NCBI GenBank assembly: GCA_022036555.1
Contig: CM039129.1
Location: 39,462,051-39,526,050, forward strand
Origin: Microstegium vimineum
Lineage: Eukaryota > Streptophyta > Magnoliopsida > Poales > Poaceae
Length of the DNA stretch: 64,000 bases
Reading direction: 5' to 3'
Shown here: piece by piece, positions 56,413-64,000 of the stretch
Position numbering within the stretch: position 1 is the stretch's first letter
How the letters are laid out: every line of letters begins with the position of its first letter
The notes under the pieces: model-generated
Database searches by the model: none
What the model was told of the DNA's origin: nothing
The model's input: only the letters and a program-made list of their open reading frames with translations
Made by a program: the position numbers and the translations under genes

Positions 56413-58817
56413 ATGGCAGAACTTGACAAGGGAACCCCTCAAGTTGGTTTGAGGTTTACAGATCCAGATGAGGCTTGGCAGTTTTGGGTGGCATATGGGG
56501 GGCGTACAGGCTTTGATGTGAGAAAAAGATACAAAAATTTAAGAAAATTTGACGGCAAGGTGACTTCATGCAGATTTGTTTGTGCCAACGAAGGTCATCG
56601 AAGAATGACCAGAGAGCATGTGATAAAGTGTTTCAGAGCTGAGACAAGAACTGACTGCAAAGCACGGATGACAGTTACATTGGACCGAGGGGAAGGAAAT
56701 TATGATGTCACTGATGTTGTCCTTGAACATAATCACCTTCTTCACTTACCTGAAAGTCGACACTTGATGGCATCATAAAGGAAAATTTCAGAATTACAGG
56801 CATTTGAAATCGAGACTGCCGATGATTCTGGAATTAGGCCAAAAGCTGCCCATGAGTTGGCTATCCGTCAAGTTGGAGGGCCATTTAACCTTAGTTACAC
56901 TTGTCGTGACCGTAAAAATTATTTACAGAGCAAGAGGCAGAGGGAATTAGCATTTGGACAGGCTGGTAGTATGTTGAAATATTTCCATGACAAGATCTCT
57001 GAAAATCCATCATTCCAATATGTTTTGCAAGTGGATTGTAATGAGCATATAACCAACATATTTTGGGCTGATGCCAAAATGATCCTTGACTATGCATATT
57101 TTGGTGATGTCGTGACATTTGACACTACTTTTGGCACAAATAAAGGATATCGACCATTTGGTGTCTTTCTTGGGCTTAATCATTTTAGAGAAACCACTAT
57201 TTTTGGTGCTGCAATTCTCTTTGACGAAACTGAAGACTCATTTACATGGCTTTTTGAGACATTTCTAGCAGCTCACAATGGCAAGCAGCCTAAAACGATT
57301 TATACAGATCAAGATGCAGCTATGGGAAAAGCAATAAAGAATGTATTCATTGAATCATATCATGGGTTGTGCACATTTCACATAATGCAAAATGCCATCA
57401 AACATTTATCTGTGAAGGGACAAGAAGAAGAGGAGAGTGAGGATGACCAAGAAGATGAAGAACCTCATATTCTCTGTGATTTTAGTGCTTGTATGTATGG
57501 CTATGAGGACAAAGAGGCATTTGAAGAAGCATTTGACATTATGAGAACAAAAGTGCAAAAGCAAACTTGGTTGGATAGTATATATAAGGTGAAAGAAAAG
57601 TGGCCTGAATGTTATATGAGAGATGTTTTTAGTTTGGGAGTGAGAAGCACACAACTAAGTGAGAGTTTCAATAATGCATTGAAAATCCATTTGAAATCAG
57701 ATTTTGATATTGTTCGATTTTTGAGGCACTTTGAGAGGGCAGTGGAAGACAAAAGATCTAAGGAGCTAGAATCTGAATTTGAGGCAAGGAAAAACATACC
57801 AAGAAGGCTAATGTGCACTCCTATGTTGGTGCAAGCAAGTAAGGTATACACTCCAGCTATTTTTGAAGCTTTTCAAAGTGAATATGAAAGATCTATGGCT
57901 GCATGTACAAGAGTATTAGGAGAAAAAATATGTTGTTGATGTTGGGAGTCTCAATGGTGATCTAAGATTTGAGGATGAGCGCATAGTAACGGGTGACCCT
58001 TCAAACCAGATAGTTTGCTGTAGCTGTGGAATGTTCAATAGGGTAGGAATATTATGTGCACATGGTCTAAAAGTTTTTGATTTAATGAACATAAAGATGT
58101 TGCCAACACATTACATCTTAAAGAGATGGACTAGAGAAGCACGCACTGGAAGTATTCAAGATAGGCAAGGAAGAAATGTGATACCAAACCCAAAATTGGA
58201 AGCTCAACTCCGATTGAAGTTTTTGTCTCATAAATTCCACAATTTGGCATATAAAGCCGCCACCTCTCCAGAATGTAGCTTGCTGGTCGACAATGCTCTT
58301 GATTGCCTTTGCACACAAGTTGAGGATAAACTTACTATATCCAGTTGTGCTGTAAATGAAAAATCAATCAATGAACAAGAAAATGTTGACCCAAATGTGA
58401 ACCAAAGAGATGATTTGCTTAGTGCTGCAAAGCTGAAGAAAAAGGAGGTTCAATCAAAAAATGCTAAGAGAAAGAAGACTTGGATCGATAAGTTACTACA
58501 CAAGAGGAAGCGCAAGCAAGCAAAATCTGCCATACCACAAAAATCTGCCAAATCAAATAAAAAAGGAACAAAGGTATGTTGCAAACTTGTAACCTACATA
58601 ATGTATGCATGCTATTGTCATTCCAATCAAAACTAATTGGTTGAATTTTTATTAGCAGCCACAAAACAAAAATGATTCTGTGCTACACCAAGTTGAATTG
58701 GAAAATGGTGGCGGCAACAAAGATGAAAGTCTGCAGTCTCAAGATTTCAATGTATTTGGCAGTTTTACTGAGCTCATGACAGCTCCAATTTGTGTCGGTG
58801 AAAACCTTCAGTTCTAG
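56413..58817 (+). pseudogene. FAR1/FHY3-related (FRS) protein gene, broken by one stop and one frameshift
   Basis: ATG 56413 in GGCAATGGC. Parts: FAR1 DNA-binding zinc-finger domain (RFTDPDEAWQFWVAYGGRTG, CRFVCANEGHR, DCKAR, EHNH) 56440-56760; MULE transposase-like domain (VTFDTTFGTNKGYRPFGVF, TIYTDQDAAMGKAI, HGLCTFHIMQNA) 57100-57410; an acidic insert (EEEESEDDQEDEE); SWIM zinc finger CSCGMFNRVGILCAHGLKVF 58022-58081; then a basic Lys-rich tail. Last intron 58574-58658 (GTATGT...AGCAG), final exon to TAG 58815-58817. TAA at 56776-56778 is one C-to-T step from CAA, and an A-run at 57924-57929 shifts the frame +1. These genes are transposase-derived transcription factors of light signalling; this copy cannot give a full product unless the breaks are sequencing errors. 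The rest of the frame is well kept, so decay is recent. Confidence 0.85.
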
Positions 58818-58884
58818 TGTGTATAGCTTGGTTAGATAGCATTTTGGACAGGGCTAACCATAGTCTTGAGGTCTAATTATAGTC

Positions 58885-59390
58885 TTTTGTGGCCTAACTG
58901 TATATCTGAAATGGCCAATGAAATTTCAGTAGAAGCACATGTGCTAGTTCAGAAATAGCACAACTTGCCAGGATACATGACCTGAAGGTGCTTTGAATGA
59001 TTTTGAACTTGTGTACTTTGCTTTGGAAGTGGAGCACACAAATCTCCTGTTTGCTTGATCTGTCTACCAATTATGTGCTTGTGAAAATGGCTTTGTTTGT
59101 TTGCAAGTCTGATGTTTATTGGTCACCAATGAAAATTTTGGACTAGTTATAGTCTACTAGGCTAACTGTATATCTGAAATGGCCTATAGAATTTCAGTAG
59201 AAGCACATCTACTGGTTCAGTACTGGTTGGGTAATAGCATAACTTGTCAGGGTACACAACCTGAAGGTGCTCTAAATGATTTTGAACTTGTGTACTTGTG
59301 CTTTGGAAGTAGAGCACACAAATCTCTAGTGTGCTTGATCTGTCTACCAATTATGTGCTTGTGAAAATGGTTTTGTTTGTGTGCAAGTCT
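58885..59390 (+). repeat. ~270-bp tandem duplication after the FAR1-like gene
   Basis: CTAACTGTATATCTGAAATGG (from 58896 and 59162), TTTCAGTAGAAGCACAT, CCTGAAGGTGCT, ATGATTTTGAACTTGTGTAC, CTTGATCTGTCTACCAATTA and TTTGCAAGTCT/TGTGCAAGTCT occur in the same order in two adjacent copies with about 10% differences. It probably lies in the 3' UTR or flank. Confidence 0.85.
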
Positions 59391-60107
59391 TTGAAAATTG
59401 GGGGCTAAAATGTCCTACTGCATGAGTACCTGTACCTGACTACCTGTTCTATCCAAAGACACATATACCAAGCAGATATCAGTAGGAGCAAAATCTTGCA
59501 TTTCCATTTCCAGATTTCAGTTCTTCACAAGACAAGCTCTCTTAATTTCATCATATAGACCAGTAGAATATGACATGTTTACAAGAAGTGATTTCTATAC
59601 AAAAGCTAATTACATTAATTATAAAGACAGAAACCACGGTGGCAGCATGCCTGCCTAGTCCATCTCCTCCATGGCAGCAAGGACGCCTGCCTAGTCCATC
59701 TCCTCCATGGCAGCAAGGACCTTTAGTACAGCGTCGTGCTGCTGAGTTCAGCCTTGGCGTAGGCTTCATCTTCTCCTGGCTGGTCCGACTACCGGCTCCT
59801 CCAGGGAGGCGCGACGGCGGCGACAGGAATGTTCCGGCGGCGTACGGGATGAGAAAGCATCCAACGACGCACAGGTCGGGAGCTGCGGCGGTGCGAGGCA
59901 CGGGAGTGCTGCAGGAGCGCTGAGGCACAGCGTGCAGCGCAAGAGGAGCAACAACAGCGCACGTCGCGAGGGGCCGCCGGCGGCGCAGTGGGTAACTGTT
60001 GGGGCGTGTGGCCCTTGTGAGATTGACGCTCTTTTTTTTAGCAGCCGATGGATCAGATTCGGGCGGTAGATAGAGGCCCGCATGGTACGCCGTGACTTGC
60101 CGCCGAA
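59391..60107. other. Region between the FAR1-like gene and a copia LTR, with a 36-bp repeat
   Basis: A 36-bp unit (GCCTGCCTAGTCCATCTCCTC...) is directly repeated at 59649 and 59685. The period is a multiple of three, so both strands keep an open frame, but no known domain is visible. The last ~150 bp are probably the start of the internal region of the minus-strand copia element. Confidence 0.45.
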
Positions 60108-60117
60108 TCTGATACCA
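60108..60117 (-). other. Primer binding site of a minus-strand copia element
   Basis: On the minus strand TGGTATCAGA, complementary to initiator-Met tRNA, lies two bases after the LTR end GGTCCTTCA. Confidence 0.65.
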
Positions 60118-60119
60118 AT

Positions 60120-62046
60120 TGAAGGACCGAGAACGGCGACCAGAGGGGGGTGAATGGGAGCCTCAAATTTCTCTTGAAATATTCGGGTCACTCTTCCCAA
60201 AAGCCAACCCAGTTGTTGGGTGCTCAACCTCCGCCGAGCAACGCGAGCGGGGATTCAGACGAAATCGGAGAAATGAGAGCTCACCGGCAGTGGAGGAAAA
60301 CTCACCGGAAACCCCCAAGATAGAGTTCTCAACCCCTATGAGAGAGAGGCAAAAACCCTAAGCAAAACAACCAGAAAAACAGGCGACGGACGCTAGACAG
60401 CTAGGCGACGGACGCTAGGCGAAGATCGTCCGTCGACCTTCCAGAGAGCCCTTTAGAGGAGAAGCTAAAGGCAGGGCGTCGGACGCTGGGCGACGGACGC
60501 TTAGGTGAGCGTCCGTTGGCGTCGGACGCTGCGCGATGCTCGCTTAGGCGAGCGTCCGTCGGCCTTCCAGAGAGCCAGACAGAAACTCGGAAACAGCAAA
60601 GGCGACGGACGGTTGGCGACGGACCCTGAGGAGCGTCCGGCACCAAACCAAAAGCTCAGACACACCGAGCGACGGACGCTGACGTCAGCACGCACCAGAG
60701 TCCGACGCAAAACCCTCGGAGCGTCCGACGCCCCCGAAAAACGCGCAGAAACCCCGAAAAGCGATTTTCCTCCGCCAAATCTTCCCAAATCTCGACCAAA
60801 TGATCACCAACTGCAACCAAACTTTGTAGGCATGATCCTAGTGCAGTTGGGGAGCTATCCCGAAGAAATCATCGCTCAATTTTGGTTAGATGAGCGGGAA
60901 CACTCGGATTTGGGGGAGAAAAGGGAAAACGAAGAATGACGCAAAGAAAACGCCTGATCTGCGTACTCAAGAGGTTTGAGGATGGATCCTTCGGTGCAAA
61001 GAAGCTCCTCTTGAATACGAACAACTTGATTCAAACGGATTTGCAAGAGCTACTCCCTACGAAGAGAAATCATCTCGGGAAAAGAGGGAGCAAAAGCAAA
61101 AACGCGAAGAACACAAGCAAAACGAGGCACAATCACGAAATCGAAGCCGTCATGGCTTACGGAGGTTACGGCCTCCGATTCCTCGCAACAAACTCGAGTT
61201 CTTACAAAGGTTGGTGGGATCAACCTAGGGATCTCATGAACTAGAGAGAGGTTAGAGAGAGAGATGGGGCAAAGTGATTAGGGTTCAAGAGATAGGATGA
61301 GGATACCCCTTCATCCTCTATTTATTAGAGGCTTTGGCTATTTCCCAAAGACCCCCCTAGATACAATGAGTGAACTACCTAGCCTAAGCATTGCAGTCCA
61401 AGCTCTGGTAAATATCTCCCTCGATTTGAATGGACGGCCCCGCTTCCTGCCAGGAGTTGCCGTCGCCTCGACGCAACCTCCAGGATTCCGCCACGTGCCA
61501 TCCCCGCTTCCTCGGAAGCTCCGCCCGGGTTTTGAGGCCCAAACCCGCGAAACCCGCCACCGGTAGCTTTCGGCTCAACTACCGAACCCCGAGTTTTGCT
61601 GTCCAAACTCGGAAACCGACGCGGATGGTTTTGAGGCCCAAACCACCAAACCACTCGACGCGAGCCACCTTGTCTTCGCCCGGTCGGACTCCGAGTCCCC
61701 TGAGCCTCCGCTCGACTCGCGCGTCCACCGTCTTGACTCGGTTGACTCGGTCTACCTCCATGTCCTCTCGCACTCACCGGTGCCAAGTACTAGCCACCAC
61801 AGCTAGTCCGCCGGCGCCCATGGTCCCTCAGTCCGAGCCCCGCTTCCGCCCTTCACCGCTCTCAGTCCATCGACACGGCAAGCCTCTACTCGACCTTCTC
61901 CACGCCATTGACCACTGTCACTAGGCATAGTACCTGCACACCACAAGCCGATAGACAGGCACACATTTGCTTTCGCAAAGAGGTTAGGGTAAGCCACTCA
62001 AACTGAAACGCTCAAGTGTTGGGCAATCACTCATCACAAAACTGAA
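60120..62046 (-). repeat. LTR of a minus-strand copia element, right end uncertain
   Basis: The plus-strand left end TGAAGGACCGAGAAC is placed by the adjacent primer site. It contains a cluster of GCGTCGGACGC/GCGACGGACGCT palindromic motifs (60380-60740). A minus-strand TATA-like TAATAAATAG lies near 61320. A CA end near 62046 is plausible but not proven; no second LTR is seen. Open frames here are not convincing. Confidence 0.55.
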
Positions 62047-62880
62047 CATACATGGGTACTTATCCACCATATGTTCGCACCCATCATGGCTCGAATCCTA
62101 TGCCATGACCGGTACCTCGCATGCTGCCGTGACGCATGGCCCTGCGTGCAAAGAAGAGGGAGAAGGCGGCGAGAGGGGAGAGAGAAGGGAGACAAATTGG
62201 CTTTCCTCACTGATCAAGCTCCAAGGATGCACAGTGGTGGTCTTTTTGCTTGTGCTGCCCTGTGCTCCACCACCATCCATTGAGACCTGATTTAGAGGAG
62301 AGAGAGGGCCAGCGAGAGGGAAAAGAATTTGGGGGAGATGGAGAGGGTTCGCCTGATGAAAGGATAAGTGGTGGAGCCAACAATTTTTCACTCGCATGGA
62401 GCGCTCCTCCATCCATGCCATTCTTTTCATCTCCTCTCTCTCTAACATGTGGGACATGCCATGGCTTAGAGGGTCTGTTTTTTCACATGCGTGTAGAGCG
62501 TCCCTAACGGTGCAGACAATTTCCGCTTAGTTTCTAGTGTGAACGTCAAGGAGGAGCAGCGCTCATGACGTGAGGTTGGCGATCGAGGGGAATACTCCAT
62601 GCCGTAGGGAAAGAAATTGTTTTGGAGGCTGACCCCCTAGCCCTGCTCTTGCACCTCGGCTGCCGATGCCGGTCAAGAAGACCAAGACCACATGCACTGG
62701 GAGGTGGGAACACAGCTCCATGAGCAACCGTGGTGTTTCTTAGCTTTGCGGTGGTCCTTCTCCACAGCAGGGGTGGCCAATTGACCCTCCACAACCCGGG
62801 TTGCTAGATGGTTCTTCTTCACCGCCCGGCTAGTCAGGATGGTAGTAGGTACCGTTGATTTGTCTATTTTCATGTTCCTC
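62047..62880. other. Unassigned sequence between the copia LTR and the CACTA end
   Basis: GA-rich (62155-62200) and mixed sequence with several unrelated short frames on both strands. The last part may belong to the CACTA element interior. Nothing recognised. Confidence 0.35.
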
Positions 62881-63826
62881 GGACTTGTATTGGACTTAGA
62901 CTTGTGTTCGACTTAGACTTGTAACATATTCATAGCTATGTGATGGATTATGAACTCTATGTGATGGATTTATGGACAATATATGTGTATGTGATGCATT
63001 ATGAACGATATATGTGTTTGTGATGGATTTATGGATGCTATATGTGTATGATGGTTTGTGAACAATGGATGTGATTATATATACGTGATTTGAATGGTGG
63101 ATGTGATATATATGTGATTTGAATGGTGAATATGATATATATTTGTCTATTATGTCTTTGTTTTGTTAGAAAGCAAAAAAAACAAAAACAAAGTATTTTT
63201 TAAAGATTTACCGAGTGTGGAACTCAGCAAAGAGCTCTTTGCCGAGTGCAATTACTATTGCACTCGGCAAATCTGGCAACCCGAGAGCTCAGTTTTACCT
63301 AGATTTCCAAGATTTGCCACAAAGAATTATTAAAAAAATAAAAAATTTCTTTGCCGAGTGTCAGCCACCGGGCACTCGGCAAAGAATATGTAAAAAGAAT
63401 AAAAAATTTCTTTGCCGATTGTCAACCACCAGGCACTCGACAAAGAATTATTTTAAAAAAATAAAAAAAAATTCTTTGCCGAGTTTCAGCCACCAGACAC
63501 TCGACAAACCTTTTTGCAAAACTAAATAAAAAAAATAAATATTTGCCAAGTGCCAGCCACGTTAGCACTCGACAAAGACGCCGTCAAAGTTGACTTGCGA
63601 ATTTATTTTGCCGAGTGCTTATCCAGACACTCGACAAATAATTTAACACTCGGCAAATTATTTGCCGAGTGCCCAAAATCTGACACTCAGCAAAAAAATC
63701 TTTGCCGACTAAGTCTTTGTCAAGTACCATTTGCCGACTGCGGCACTCGACAAACCGTTTGTTGAGTGCAAATGCCTTTTTTCCGAGTGCTCCTAGCACT
63801 CGGCAAATTCGCAGAATCCTGTAGCG
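62881..63826. mobile_element. Terminal part of a CACTA (En/Spm) transposon
   Basis: 62881-63140 is a degenerate tandem of TATGTGATGGATTATGAAC-type units, common near the ends of grass CACTA elements. 63205-63815 carries at least ten subterminal repeats TTTGCCGAGTG / CACTCGGCAAA in both orientations, several as hairpins (for example 63237-63270), spaced about 60-67 bp. The right terminus reads, on the minus strand, CGCTACAGGATTCTGCG, one base off CACTACAGG. The other end and the transposase are not seen. Confidence 0.85.
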
Positions 63827-64000
63827 GTAGAAGATAGGGGCCAAAATACATTTCGCCCACCTTTTCTCTCAAAAACAAAGTAGAGAAATAGATAAAATAA
63901 TCGTGCGTTGGTTATGGCAAAACAAAAACTGTAATTTAGGACCATATTGGATCTCTACCTCTAAACTTTAGAGCAATTTAGTTCACTTGTAATGTCTAAA
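63827..64000. other. Flanking DNA right of the CACTA element
   Basis: Short AT-rich stretch to the window end; no feature recognised. Confidence 0.4.

Noticed and set aside
60505..61924. Overlapping open frames on both strands
   Set aside because: Within a copia LTR with GC-rich palindromes; no domain.

Overview
This is nuclear DNA from a grass, most likely a panicoid (sorghum/maize/sugarcane-like) species. The evidence is nested LTR retrotransposons, Stowaway-type MITEs, a CACTA element with TTTGCCGAGTG subterminal repeats, intron-bearing plant genes and one 100-N assembly gap (31777-31876). There are no bacterial-style operons. The species call is inference.

Left half (1-31776): a nest of LTR retrotransposons. 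From the outside in, a gypsy element B (28860 to the gap, + strand) carries in its LTR a related gypsy element A (23396-28859, - strand). A's 3' LTR was hit by element C (LTR fragment 23086-23395). C's LTR was hit by element D (gag and LTR, - strand, split between 7983-8598 and 21312-23085). D's gag was split by element E, a 12.7-kb chromovirus (8599-21306, target duplication GGAAC), and is cut at its other end by a Sirevirus-like copia element F (1-7977). F in turn contains a solo LTR G (3192-4496, target duplication AGTTG). A and B each carry an antisense gene opposite to gag. E carries an intact extra ORF upstream of gag-pol whose N-terminus closely matches the tail of histone H3, in the same element whose pol ends in a chromodomain-like segment.

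Middle (31877-48000): a local family of ankyrin-repeat/TPR genes on the + strand. Copy 1 (3' part; two LINE insertions in its introns), copy 2 (nearly complete, 5'-truncated) and copy 3 (promoter plus first three exons) are separated by MITEs and a long-TIR element carrying GC-rich, gene-like sequence.

Right part (48978-64000): an intact two-exon aromatic amino acid decarboxylase gene (- strand), a ~1.06-kb near-perfect palindrome, a FAR1/FHY3-like (domesticated MULE transposase) pseudogene, a minus-strand copia LTR rich in GCGTCGGACGC-type palindromes, and the end of a CACTA transposon.

The apparently intact host genes are the decarboxylase and possibly ankyrin/TPR copies 1 and 2. Nearly everything else is mobile DNA in different stages of decay. 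Element E is very young (three LTR differences found by eye) although its gag-pol has three stop codons.
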